Under the pieces are notes generated by a model. It searched no databases, was not told the origin of the DNA, and saw only the letters and a program-made list of their open reading frames with translations. From contig NZ_CP009687.1 in NCBI RefSeq assembly GCF_001042715.1, positions 4,021,418 to 4,085,417 of the forward strand: a DNA stretch of 64,000 nt, given 5' to 3'. Made by a program: the position numbers and the translations under genes. Positions within the stretch are counted from its first letter, which is position 1. Every line of letters starts with the position of its first letter. This document shows, piece after piece, positions 8,809-17,112 of this stretch. The stretch comes from Clostridium aceticum (lineage in GTDB: Bacteria > Bacillota > Clostridia > Peptostreptococcales > Natronincolaceae).

Positions 8809-9885
8809 CTAACTATATTGAGCTACTGCTTCCTCTCCCCGTAGTACTCTTAAAGCACCTAGTGCCAAGGACTCCAATTCTTCTTCTCCTGCTACAACTT
8901 CTACAGGAGCAATAAACTTAACTCGCTTCATAATATCAGCAACGATTCTTTGTGAATAAGCAATGCCACCTGTTAGAACTATCCTATCTACCTCCCCCAT
9001 CAAAACCGTAGCCATGGCACCAATCTCCTTGGCCACCTGATAGGCCAATGCCTCCAATACGATATCTGCCTGCACATCTCCATCCTCTGCCATTGCCTCT
9101 ACCTGACGAACATCTGTGGTAGCAAAGTAAGAATAGAGCCCGCCTTTACCAAGTAACTTTTTCTTTAATTCCTCATGGGTGTACTTTCCCGAAAAACATA
9201 AATTTACTAGCTGATCCGCTGGCAATCCCCCACAACGGTCTGGTGAAAAAGGACCTTCTGCCTTAGCGTTATTGACATCAATCATTTTTCCTTTTTTGTG
9301 GGGAGTAACAGAAACACCTGAACCTAGATGAACAACAATGAAGTTGGCTTCTTCATATCTCCTATTCATTTTTTTTGCTACCTTACGCGCCACAGCCTTC
9401 ATATTTAGAGCATGAGATAAACTAATTCTTTTTATATCCGCCAATCCAGAAACCCTAGCCACTGGCTCCATCTCATCAACAGAAACAGGATCTACGATGA
9501 AGGCCGGAATATTTAATGATTTTCCTAAATTTGCAGCCATCACCGCTCCTAAGTTAGAAGCATGCTCTCCTTGTTCTGCTTTTTTTAAATCCTCTATCAT
9601 TTTTTCATTGACTGCATAAGTTCCACCAGCTAAAGGTTTCAGTAATCCTCCACGACCTACTACTGCTGTCAAGGTTTCAAGAAAAATTTTCTCCTCCTTA
9701 AGAATTTGTAAAATTAAATCTAAGCGATAGGAATATTGATCAATGAGTCGAGGAAATTTTTCTAAACTTTGTATAGGGTGTTCCACTGTTTTTTTTAAAA
9801 GTACCACTTCCTCATCATATACAGCTATTTTTGTAGAGGTGGCACCTGGATTAATTACTAATACTCTGTTTGTTGAAAATTTCAT
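8809..9885 (-). CDS. buk: butyrate kinase / branched-chain fatty-acid kinase
   Basis: This acetokinase-family enzyme makes ATP from butyryl-phosphate (or isobutyryl/isovaleryl-phosphate). It has VLVINPGATSTKIAVYD at the start, VHLGSGVSV, and ALAYQVAKEIGAM...DRIVLTGGIAYS near the end. These are the phosphate- and adenosine-binding signatures of the ASKHA fold. At 358 aa it has the usual length. It lies upstream of a branched-chain 2-oxoacid oxidoreductase, as in known bkd-type clusters, but no phosphotransbutyrylase (ptb) is present here. A near-perfect cre-like palindrome about 120 bp upstream suggests carbon catabolite control. Confidence 0.93.
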   Translation of the reverse strand: MKFSTNRVLVINPGATSTKIAVYDEEVVLLKKTVEHPIQSLEKFPRLIDQYSYRLDLILQILKEEKIFLETLTAVVGRGGLLKPLAGGTYAVNEKMIEDLKKAEQGEHASNLGAVMAANLGKSLNIPAFIVDPVSVDEMEPVARVSGLADIKRISLSHALNMKAVARKVAKKMNRRYEEANFIVVHLGSGVSVTPHKKGKMIDVNNAKAEGPFSPDRCGGLPADQLVNLCFSGKYTHEELKKKLLGKGGLYSYFATTDVRQVEAMAEDGDVQADIVLEALAYQVAKEIGAMATVLMGEVDRIVLTGGIAYSQRIVADIMKRVKFIAPVEVVAGEEELESLALGALRVLRGEEAVAQYS

Positions 9886-9951
9886 ATCTACCGTCTCCTT
9901 TTTCTATGTCTAATTAAAGTATTCACGATTAAATGTGCTGTTGAAAAATTC

Positions 9952-9976
9952 TTAAAGTTACTTTTAGTAACTTTAA
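9952..9976. promoter_or_regulatory. perfect 11-bp inverted repeat upstream of buk
   Basis: TTAAAGTTACT and AGTAACTTTAA are separated by 3 bases. It sits in the buk leader, between buk and the divergent LysR gene. It could be an operator (LysR or other) or an RNA hairpin; the sequence does not decide. Confidence 0.5.
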
Positions 9977-10001
9977 ATATTTTTGCTTATCTATCGGTCT
10001 T

Positions 10002-10015
10002 GGAAAACGTTTTCT
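10002..10015. promoter_or_regulatory. cre-like site (CcpA operator candidate)
   Basis: GAAAACGTTTTC is a perfect palindrome. The 14-mer around it fits the catabolite-responsive-element pattern (TG-N-AA-N-CG and mirror) with one mismatch. It lies about 120 bp upstream of buk, just downstream of possible promoter elements, where repression by blocking is common. The rest of the 9.9-10.25 kb gap is AT-rich, with only a weak plus-strand promoter candidate (TTGCAA-16-TAGTAT, 10205-10232) for the LysR gene. Confidence 0.5.
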
Positions 10016-10278
10016 TGTATTGTTAAAAAAATAGATTGCAAAAAAATTTTAAACAATAAAATTTCTTCTTAATACTAGAATATATAATATTTTAGAAATT
10101 GTGAAATATTTGAATACTATCTCAGTAATAAGTAAAAGCGATTTATCTTGATCATACTAATGCTAAATGTTATTATTTACTCAATAAAGTATTTGATATA
10201 TAAGTTGCAATAAAACTTTTACAGCTTAGTATGCGATAGTGGGTTAAATAGCCTATGATTAGATTGGAGGAGGGTTGT

Positions 10279-11193
10279 GTGGAGTTAAGACAATTGCACT
10301 ACTTTATTGCGGTTGCAGAGCATTTAAACTTTACAGAGGCTGCTAAACATCTTTTTGTTGCCCAGTCTGCTGTGAGTCAGCAGATTGCTGATTTGGAAAA
10401 AAAGATAGGCGTACAGCTATTTCTTCGTAATAAACGTTCCGTAAAACTCACCAGCGCAGGGGCTGTTTTTTTAGAAGAAGCACTTCGTCTTATAAGTAAA
10501 TCTGAAGAAGCTATAGAAAAAACCCGCCAAGCGGACTTAGGTATTATTGGAGGTTTGAAAATAGGCTTTTTAGGCTATGCAGAAAGAAATTTCTTACCTT
10601 CTCTCATTAGACAATTTCGTCGCACCCATCCCAAAGTAGACCTGTATTTGGATCAATTTCATCATGGTATGTTGATAGAAGCCCTCAAGACTGGAGAGTT
10701 GGATGTAGTTTTCACACTTGCATTTGGTCTTGATAATATTGGAGGTATTGAAAAGAAAAGCATATTTACGGAAAAGATTTCGGTAGTCATGCATTGTGAC
10801 CACCCTCTTGCAAATAAAAGTAAGCTTAATATCTGTGAATTATCTGAAGAACGATTTATTACTGTCAACAGAAGAGAATCTCCTCAAGGGTTTAATAAAA
10901 CCCTGCTGATGTGTGCCAGCAGTGGTTTTTCTCCTAATATTGTTGCGGAGCCTAGACTTCTTAATACAGTACTGCTATTAGTAGAGGCTGGGATAGGAAT
11001 CGCTATTCTTCCTAAAAGTTTGCAGCTTCATTCGAGTCCTAGTCTTCGCTTTCTTGACGTTGAAGGTGAAGAGGCCCAAGACGAGTTGGTGATTGCTTGG
11101 AGAAAGAAGAATACCAATCCTTCTATACCTTTGTTTTTAAAAGAGCTAGCCTATGTTAAAGAAGGATTTAATAAACCACTTGATGAAATATAG
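10279..11193 (+). CDS. LysR-family transcriptional regulator
   Basis: About 304 aa. The N-terminal winged helix-turn-helix (MELRQLHYFIAVAEHLNFTE, with AQSAVSQQI as recognition helix) is followed by a periplasmic-binding-protein-like effector domain from about residue 90. The start chosen is GTG 10279. GGAGGAGGG lies just before it and the family begins with ELRQL; the earlier ATG (10255) would place the ribosome site inside the gene. It is divergent from buk, so control of butyrate kinase and the oxidoreductase operon is a natural guess. The effector is unknown. It converges on the SHMT-like gene. Confidence 0.9.
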   Translation: MELRQLHYFIAVAEHLNFTEAAKHLFVAQSAVSQQIADLEKKIGVQLFLRNKRSVKLTSAGAVFLEEALRLISKSEEAIEKTRQADLGIIGGLKIGFLGYAERNFLPSLIRQFRRTHPKVDLYLDQFHHGMLIEALKTGELDVVFTLAFGLDNIGGIEKKSIFTEKISVVMHCDHPLANKSKLNICELSEERFITVNRRESPQGFNKTLLMCASSGFSPNIVAEPRLLNTVLLLVEAGIGIAILPKSLQLHSSPSLRFLDVEGEEAQDELVIAWRKKNTNPSIPLFLKELAYVKEGFNKPLDEI

Positions 11194-11218
11194 GAAATCC
11201 ATTTAGAAAATTTCGCAC

Positions 11219-11252
11219 ATAAAAAAACGGTACTAAACATTTAGTACCGTTT
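11219..11252 (-). terminator. rho-independent terminator of the M24-TRAP-AOR-aldolase operon
   Basis: Stem ACGGTACTAA/TTAGTACCGT is followed on the minus strand by seven T residues, shortly after the SHMT-like stop codon. It is less convincing for the LysR gene because the plus-strand T run is broken. Confidence 0.85.
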
Positions 11253-11282
11253 GGAAAAAATTATTTCTTTGTCACTTTTTAA

Positions 11283-12506
11283 CTAGAAGGAATACTGGCA
11301 TCCAACAAACTGTCTGCTAAAAGCTTCTACGTCTTTTGCAATTGTTTCTGGTGCTTCTTTGTCAATTAGTGCTCTCTTAAAGAAGCTAGCGATGATCTTC
11401 ATTTCTTCTTCCTTCATGCCTCTTCTTGTTGCTTCTGGTGTTCCTATTCTGATTTCTGGGCTGTTTCCTGAGAAATCATCAGAACATAGGATTTTTGCCT
11501 TTTCTAAATGCTTTGCAGGAGCTGCATCAACATACTGTCCTACATCTACTAATAATAAGTGGCTTTCTGTATAGCCTTTTCCTCCTCCTAGCACACTAAA
11601 CCCACAGTCTGCTAAAGCCTGCGCTAGTGCTTTAGAATTTTTTACCACTTGCTTTGCATACGCTTCTCCATACTCTTTCATTTCTAGTATAGATGCAGCT
11701 AAAGCTGGAAGACGATTTAGGTGATGACTTGTTACTAGAGAAGGAGATAAAGTATTTCCTATTTTTTCAATAATTTCAATATTATTTGATACTACAAATC
11801 CACCTTGAGGTCCTGGGAAGGATTTATGTGTACTTCCGAACATCACGTCTGCGCCCTCGTTTAATGGGTTTGGAAATACGCCTGTAGCAATTAATCCTGT
11901 AACATGAGAAGCATCGTAAGCTAATATAATTCCCTCTTGATCTGCCAGCTCTCTTAACTCCTTCACTGGCTCTGGGAACAATGTCCCGGATCCACCAAAA
12001 ATGATCATTTTAGGCTTCTTTTCTAAAGCTTGCTTTTTAAGCTTTTCAGCGTCTACGGCTCTATTTTCATCAAATACCATATATTCTACTTTGATAGTTT
12101 CATCAAATTGTCTTACTTGACACATTGGACCAACTAGGCCATGTCCCCAATCACTTAAACTAACTTCGATGACCAAATCCCCTGGCTCCAGCAGAGCAAG
12201 TACTACCCCCATCCCTGCCATGTGACCTCCAATAGGTCTTAAATCTGCATATTTTGCTTGAAATACTTCCTTTACAAGTTCTTGTGTAGCCATCTCAAAT
12301 TCATGAATATACTTATTGCCTGTATACTCTCTTTCTTCTGGCTTCAGCGTAGCATAACAGCCATATCTATTACCAAAGTCTCCTCCTAAATAGCCACGCA
12401 CCTTTTCACTTGCATAATTTTCTGAAGCAATTAAGTTTAAGCATCCTTCTCTATAGCTGATATGTTTTTTTAAAAGATTATCGATATCCCTTGTGGTTTT
12501 GAACAT
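11283..12506 (-). CDS. divergent serine hydroxymethyltransferase-like PLP aldolase
   Basis: A fold-type I PLP enzyme of about 407 aa. It has NLIASENYAS near the start, DASHVTG (Asp198, His201) for the cofactor and GSTHKSFPGPQGG with Lys228 as Schiff-base lysine. This is the GlyA pattern. However, the usual RYYGG-type substrate segment and the LPHGGHLTHG segment are replaced (GNRYGCYA; SLSDWGHGLVG), so it is not a standard GlyA. I infer retro-aldol cleavage of a beta-hydroxy amino acid to glycine plus an aldehyde. That fits its place behind an aldehyde:ferredoxin oxidoreductase as last gene of the operon. The ATG at 12506 is preferred: GAAGGGGG lies eight bases upstream, while the TTG at 12524 overlaps that site. 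Confidence 0.8.
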   Translation of the reverse strand: MFKTTRDIDNLLKKHISYREGCLNLIASENYASEKVRGYLGGDFGNRYGCYATLKPEEREYTGNKYIHEFEMATQELVKEVFQAKYADLRPIGGHMAGMGVVLALLEPGDLVIEVSLSDWGHGLVGPMCQVRQFDETIKVEYMVFDENRAVDAEKLKKQALEKKPKMIIFGGSGTLFPEPVKELRELADQEGIILAYDASHVTGLIATGVFPNPLNEGADVMFGSTHKSFPGPQGGFVVSNNIEIIEKIGNTLSPSLVTSHHLNRLPALAASILEMKEYGEAYAKQVVKNSKALAQALADCGFSVLGGGKGYTESHLLLVDVGQYVDAAPAKHLEKAKILCSDDFSGNSPEIRIGTPEATRRGMKEEEMKIIASFFKRALIDKEAPETIAKDVEAFSRQFVGCQYSF

Positions 12507-12539
12507 TGTCATGTCCCCCTTCAATAAATATAGTACTTT

Positions 12540-12737
12540 CTAACCGCCACCTAATGGCCTGATAATTTTTACTTGATCTTTTTCCTGCAACTTATAGTGT
12601 GTATATTCCTTCATCAGTAGTTGTTTGCCATTTACAAATACAGCCACATAGTGGGTATAGTTAATGTGTTTTAAAAGCATGTCTATCGTATAATCAGGGG
12701 GAATACAAAGAACTTCTTTGTTTACTTGTATTTCCAT
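12540..12737 (-). CDS. MoaD/ThiS-like sulfur-carrier protein
   Basis: A 65-aa beta-grasp protein ending in IIRPLGGG. The C-terminal Gly-Gly is the residue pair that carries thiocarboxylate in MoaD and ThiS. Small MoaD-like genes often accompany tungsten aldehyde oxidoreductase genes and are thought to serve the tungstopterin cofactor. It sits between the oxidoreductase (15-bp gap) and the aldolase, in the same operon. An extra final glycine means the GG may need trimming or may still be usable. Confidence 0.82.
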   Translation of the reverse strand: MEIQVNKEVLCIPPDYTIDMLLKHINYTHYVAVFVNGKQLLMKEYTHYKLQEKDQVKIIRPLGGG

Positions 12738-12752
12738 GACCTTCCCTCCGAT

Positions 12753-14672
12753 TTAGTTTACTGAATTTTTTCCTTCTTTCTTTTCAAGCAACCAACCCAA
12801 AGATAACTTTTTCAATACTGTATCTGTTGGGTTTCCTTTTTCTTGATCCCAACCTGCCAATGCATAATATAGCTCTTTGGCTTCTTCAAAGGCTTTTTTA
12901 TCTACACAAACACCTTTGGAAGGACCATCTTTAAAAGGCTCAAAAATTCTTTGTGGTAACTGATCGTCTTCCTTGGTGAAGCCTTCTCTTGCGTTAAAAT
13001 ACCTCATCATATTGATTCTTCTCTCGCCTACCATCATTAGCTCATAGATAGAGGTATCCCATCCTAAACCATACTTACATAGGTTTACCATATCATCTGG
13101 GCCATAAAGTTCCCATGATGGACCCCAAACAAACTGACATAAACAAAGAGTATCTAATACAGAGAAATATTTTTGACTGTCTAATGCGAACCTTACTTTT
13201 TCTTCATCTATTACGAAAGGATTATCGTATCCCTTCCATACCCCTAGCTGAGCTAGTCGTTGTCTTTCTCTACTGTCTTCTGGCATTACTAAGAATACAT
13301 CATGCTCACTGGATTGATGATCTGCGCCAAAAGGATTTACTGCATATATTAAACCAACAGCAGGCTTGAACTGAGGCATATGAGCTGGCAATTCTTGTCC
13401 CTTTACAGACATACTGAAGGGAATGGCTTCTTCTCCAATTTTTTGTGCAGCTCTATAACTACCCTCCGCTAATAAGTCTCCAAAACCTTCTCTCTTGGCA
13501 ATTTTCTCAACAATAGCAGGAACTACTTCGTTATTACCAAACTTCAATACTAAACCATCCGTATCTTTATCAGTAATTAGTCCCTTCTCATAACATTCCA
13601 TTGCAAAGGATATCGTGGCTCCGCATGAAATTGTATCAAGACCATACATATTACAAAGCTGGTTTGCTAACGACACAGTTTCTAAGCTAGTAACCCCACA
13701 GTAAGAACCAAATGTAGCACAGGTTTCATACTCTGGTCCTCCATAAAGAGGATCTACTACCCCTGGGATCTCTACTACCCTTTTACATCTCACTGCACAT
13801 GCATAACAAGTATCTCTTTCCTTTAAAATCGTATCATACATTGTGGAACCAGTGATATTTTTTGCCCCTTCTGGGAAATGTCCTGTTGTCCAATTGTTTG
13901 TAGGTAAAAAACCTTCTTCATGGAAACCTTCTAAATCTCCATCTGTTCCATATTTACCTAAACCTGCTACAGCTTCATTTTCTTCTAATCTTTCCTTAAC
14001 ACTCTTAGCTAATTCTTGAAATTTCTCACTATCATAGGCCTTCATAGCCTTTCCTTTTTTTACAACCACAGCCTTTAAGTTCTTAGAACCCATTACTGCT
14101 CCCATACCATTTCTTCCATTAGCTCTGTTACACATATTAATAATACAAGCATACTTTACTAAGTTTTCACCAGCGGGACCAATTTGAGCAATCTCAATAT
14201 CTTTATCCCCAATTTCTTCTCTTATCACATCTTCTGCTTCTCCAGTTACTTTACCCCATGCCTTTGAGGCATCCTTCAGCTCTGCCTGATCTCCGTTAAT
14301 GTACAGGTATACCGGCTTGTCTGACTTTCCACGGAACATAACAGCATCCCAACCGTTGGCCTTAAAATGCACTGGGAAAAATCCTCCAGCTTGACTGTCT
14401 CCCATGGTTCCTGTCAAAGGACTTTTTGCTGTAACATTTAATCTACTGATACCACTGATAGGTAAAGCCGTCAAGGCTGATACAGAAAACACTAGCATAT
14501 TTTCAGGTGATAATGGATCTATTCCTGGTTTTATCTCCTGTAGAGCTAAATAAAGCCCCAGTGCTGACCCACCTGGGTAAAGTCTATAAATTTCTCCAGG
14601 CAGGGTTTTTGTTGTGATTGTTCCAGTTGATAAATCTACGTCTAATATTTTTGCCTCAGGAAACAGATTCAT
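12753..14672 (-). CDS. aor: tungsten-type aldehyde:ferredoxin oxidoreductase
   Basis: The 639-aa enzyme oxidises an aldehyde to its acid and passes electrons to ferredoxin. N-terminal AOR domain: YPGGSALGLYLAL, SPLTGTMGDSQAGGFFPVHFK. Cofactor region: NRANGRNGMGAVMGSKNLKAV. The [4Fe-4S] ligands are CYACAVRC (about residues 290-297) and a fourth Cys in DTLCLCQ (about 505). Length is typical for AOR. It is inside an operon with TRAP uptake, two hydrolases and an aldolase-like enzyme. Its aldehyde is therefore more likely a pathway intermediate than a general detoxification substrate. Cytoplasmic. Confidence 0.93.
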   Translation of the reverse strand: MNLFPEAKILDVDLSTGTITTKTLPGEIYRLYPGGSALGLYLALQEIKPGIDPLSPENMLVFSVSALTALPISGISRLNVTAKSPLTGTMGDSQAGGFFPVHFKANGWDAVMFRGKSDKPVYLYINGDQAELKDASKAWGKVTGEAEDVIREEIGDKDIEIAQIGPAGENLVKYACIINMCNRANGRNGMGAVMGSKNLKAVVVKKGKAMKAYDSEKFQELAKSVKERLEENEAVAGLGKYGTDGDLEGFHEEGFLPTNNWTTGHFPEGAKNITGSTMYDTILKERDTCYACAVRCKRVVEIPGVVDPLYGGPEYETCATFGSYCGVTSLETVSLANQLCNMYGLDTISCGATISFAMECYEKGLITDKDTDGLVLKFGNNEVVPAIVEKIAKREGFGDLLAEGSYRAAQKIGEEAIPFSMSVKGQELPAHMPQFKPAVGLIYAVNPFGADHQSSEHDVFLVMPEDSRERQRLAQLGVWKGYDNPFVIDEEKVRFALDSQKYFSVLDTLCLCQFVWGPSWELYGPDDMVNLCKYGLGWDTSIYELMMVGERRINMMRYFNAREGFTKEDDQLPQRIFEPFKDGPSKGVCVDKKAFEEAKELYYALAGWDQEKGNPTDTVLKKLSLGWLLEKKEGKNSVN

Positions 14673-14726
14673 ATGTTCCCCCTCCTTTTGGTCTATATTT
14701 ATTGTCGAAAATATCCTACTTTAAAA

Positions 14727-14757
14727 TGTCTCAAGGGAAATTACTTTCCCTTGGGAC
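14727..14757 (-). terminator. hairpin between dctP and aor, possible partial terminator
   Basis: On the minus strand TGTC.CAAGGGAAA pairs with TTTCCCTTG.GACA, followed by TTTTAAAG. The short T run suggests partial termination, which would lower aor-moaD-aldolase expression relative to the abundant binding protein. A half-site like the operon operator (TTTCGACAAT) lies at 14702-14711. Confidence 0.6.
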
Positions 14758-14777
14758 ACCTTTTAATAAAGAACCTA

Positions 14778-15830
14778 TTATCTTGCTTCTATTGCCTCTA
14801 CTTCTGCGATTAATGTCTCTAAAATTTCTTTACCAGCAGGTCCTACCATTTCAACATACTTGTCATAAGCAGATCTACTTGCAGCTCTAAATACTTCTCT
14901 TTCTTCCTCTGTTAACTCAACAATTTCAATATTACTTTGAGCTTTGATTCTATCTAGCGCTCCACCGTTAAGTTCTTCTTGTATTTCAAAAGAATAGTCT
15001 CTTAGCTCTTCTACTGTCTCTATAACCATAGCTTGAATATCTTCTGGTAGCCCATTGAAGAAGTCAGGGTTTACAGCAGTTGTTGTTACATATAGGTTTG
15101 AGTTTGCTAATGTTAAGTATTTTTGTACTTCATAGAATTTCATTTGATCGATAGCAAATAATGGATTTTCTTGACCTTCAATCATGTTTAATTGTAACCC
15201 ACTGTACACTTCCATGTATGGAACTGGTGTTGGGTTAGCACCATAAGCTTGGTAAGCAGCAACGATCATTGGTGAAGGCATGGTTCTCATCTTCATACCT
15301 CTCCATTGTTCAGGTGTGTTTACTGGCTTATTGCTTGTCCATTGCATAGCACCTTCTGTCCAGTAAGCTAATACCTTGATGTTCTTTTCTAAATACTTGC
15401 TGGATAACAATTCGTTAAGTGCCTTACTTGTTTTAAAGATTTCTGCATTTTTGTCCATATCATCTGTAAATAAGAAATGTAAAGAGAATAATTGGTTCTC
15501 TGGAACTAATGTTCCTGTATTACCAGGAGATACGATAGCAAACTCGATTCCCCCGTTTTGTAATAATTCAGCTTGTTGTGTTGCATCTCCAATTTGCCCT
15601 ACTGGATAAATATCAATGTTGATTCGTCCATTTGATTTTTCTTCGATTATTTCTTTAAACTTCTTTACATATACATCTTGTACATCCCCATCGATCTCTT
15701 CATGAGCAAACCTCCAGCTGTAGGTTTCTTCTCCTGTAGCATTACCGCCTGAATTTTGATTACCACCACAACCAGTTAACAATGTCAACATTAGTGCTGC
15801 AATCACAGCTAAAGAAACTATCTTTTTCAT
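14778..15830 (-). CDS. TRAP transporter solute-binding protein (DctP family), lipoprotein
   Basis: The 350-aa lipoprotein starts with a signal peptide and lipobox LLTGC, so it is tethered outside the membrane. The DctP fold is shown by SWRFAHEE, PVGQIGD..QAELLQNGGIEFAIVS, WRGMKMRTMPSP and MIEGQENPL. The conserved arginine in MKMRTMPSP normally salt-bridges the carboxylate of the ligand, so an organic acid or zwitterion is expected. Ectoine-binding TeaA/UehA belong to this family, but specificity cannot be read by eye. An operator-like palindrome lies just upstream, so it may have its own promoter. Confidence 0.93.
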   Translation of the reverse strand: MKKIVSLAVIAALMLTLLTGCGGNQNSGGNATGEETYSWRFAHEEIDGDVQDVYVKKFKEIIEEKSNGRINIDIYPVGQIGDATQQAELLQNGGIEFAIVSPGNTGTLVPENQLFSLHFLFTDDMDKNAEIFKTSKALNELLSSKYLEKNIKVLAYWTEGAMQWTSNKPVNTPEQWRGMKMRTMPSPMIVAAYQAYGANPTPVPYMEVYSGLQLNMIEGQENPLFAIDQMKFYEVQKYLTLANSNLYVTTTAVNPDFFNGLPEDIQAMVIETVEELRDYSFEIQEELNGGALDRIKAQSNIEIVELTEEEREVFRAASRSAYDKYVEMVGPAGKEILETLIAEVEAIEAR

Positions 15831-15873
15831 TTACTTGTCCCCCTTAATTTTATTATTTACCTTCCTGTCAACT

Positions 15874-15890
15874 GTTGAATGTCGACAAGA
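15874..15890 (-). promoter_or_regulatory. operator candidate upstream of dctP
   Basis: On the minus strand TTGTCGACATTCAACA matches the element TTGTCGACAATCAACA seen upstream of the gntR gene, with one difference. It lies in the 64-bp gap between the M20 gene and dctP. Confidence 0.6.
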
Positions 15891-15894
15891 AAAA

Positions 15895-17073
15895 TTATAG
15901 ACCTAAATAATTGAAAACAGATCTTACATGGATTTCTACTCCATACTTCAACGTTTCTTCATCAATATCAAACATTGGATGATGATGAGGATAATGCGTA
16001 TTTTTCGCTGCATTTCCTGTACCTAAGAAGTAAAATGCACTAGGCACCCGATGGGTAAATTCTGCAAAGTCTTCTCCGGCTAAACATCTATACTCCTGGA
16101 TATTTTCTTCAGTACCAAAGGTTTCCTTAGATGCCTCTCTTACAAGGGCTACCATCTTACTGTCATTCATAAGCGATGGATTGCTAGGAATATACTTTAA
16201 TTCGTATTTTACATCCATTGCATCACAGGTTCCTTTGATAACTCTTTCAAACCTATCTAGCAGAATCTTTTTCTCTTTTTCTTCTTCTGGAAATAAAAAT
16301 CTTATGGTTCCCCCTATGTCTACTCTATCTGCAATAATGTTACGGCCGCTACCACCGTGAACCTTACCGATCATAATAGTGATAGGTAATAGAGGATTGA
16401 CTTCCCTTGTCTGAATAGATTGCAGAGCTTGTATCACATTCGCACTGGCTAAAATAGGGTCTAGCGCGGTATGTGGTGCTGATGTATGTCCAGCTTTACC
16501 GATAATGCTTAGTTCAAACTCCTCTGTTGCCGCCATAACTGGGCCACTGGATAAACCAATCTTGCCGCTTTCCACAGGTGTCCATATATGGGTACTAAAG
16601 GCTGCATCTACTTTAGGGTTTTCTAAAACCCCTTCATTAATCATGTCTAATGCTCCTGCTTCCTCTTCATTCGGCTGAAAAACAAACTTTACATTTCCCT
16701 CTATGCTGTCTTTATACTTTGTGAGTACTTTTGCTGCTATCAGTAGCATTGCTGTATGTGCATCATGACCACAGGCATGCATCACGCCTGGAGTAGTAGA
16801 TTGAAAAGCCAAGTCTGTTTTTTCATTCTGAGGCAGGGCATCTATATCTGCCCTTAGCATCACAGTTTTTCCTGGTTTGTCTCCTTTTAAAAGTCCTACC
16901 ACGCCAGTTTTGGCAACTTTCTTTACCTCCAAACCGAGACCTTCAAGATAGTCATAGACAATTTTTGATGTTCTAAATTCTTCATACCCTAGTTCAGGAT
17001 GCATATGAAAATCTCGTCTTAGATCAATGAGTTCTTCTTCTAAGTTCTGTATCTCCTTTTTTAAGTCAATCAT
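15895..17073 (-). CDS. M20-family amidohydrolase / N-acyl amino acid deacylase
   Basis: The approximately 392-aa zinc hydrolase has MLRADIDALP, HACGHDAHTAMLL and FQPNEEEAGA, then a dimerisation insert (GKAGHTSAPHTALDP) and a final metal-binding histidine near HHHPMFD. These are the metal and catalytic residues of the IAA-hydrolase/hippuricase branch. It removes acyl groups from N-acylated amino acids; in this operon N-acetyl-diaminobutyrate or its 3-hydroxy form would be a candidate (inference). The ATG at 17073 is preferred over the GTG at 17082, which touches the GAGG site. No signal peptide, so it acts on imported substrate. Confidence 0.9.
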   Translation of the reverse strand: MIDLKKEIQNLEEELIDLRRDFHMHPELGYEEFRTSKIVYDYLEGLGLEVKKVAKTGVVGLLKGDKPGKTVMLRADIDALPQNEKTDLAFQSTTPGVMHACGHDAHTAMLLIAAKVLTKYKDSIEGNVKFVFQPNEEEAGALDMINEGVLENPKVDAAFSTHIWTPVESGKIGLSSGPVMAATEEFELSIIGKAGHTSAPHTALDPILASANVIQALQSIQTREVNPLLPITIMIGKVHGGSGRNIIADRVDIGGTIRFLFPEEEKEKKILLDRFERVIKGTCDAMDVKYELKYIPSNPSLMNDSKMVALVREASKETFGTEENIQEYRCLAGEDFAEFTHRVPSAFYFLGTGNAAKNTHYPHHHPMFDIDEETLKYGVEIHVRSVFNYLGL

Positions 17074-17112
17074 ATTGTACACACCTCAGTTTTCATCTTT
17101 TTAGTAAAATCC

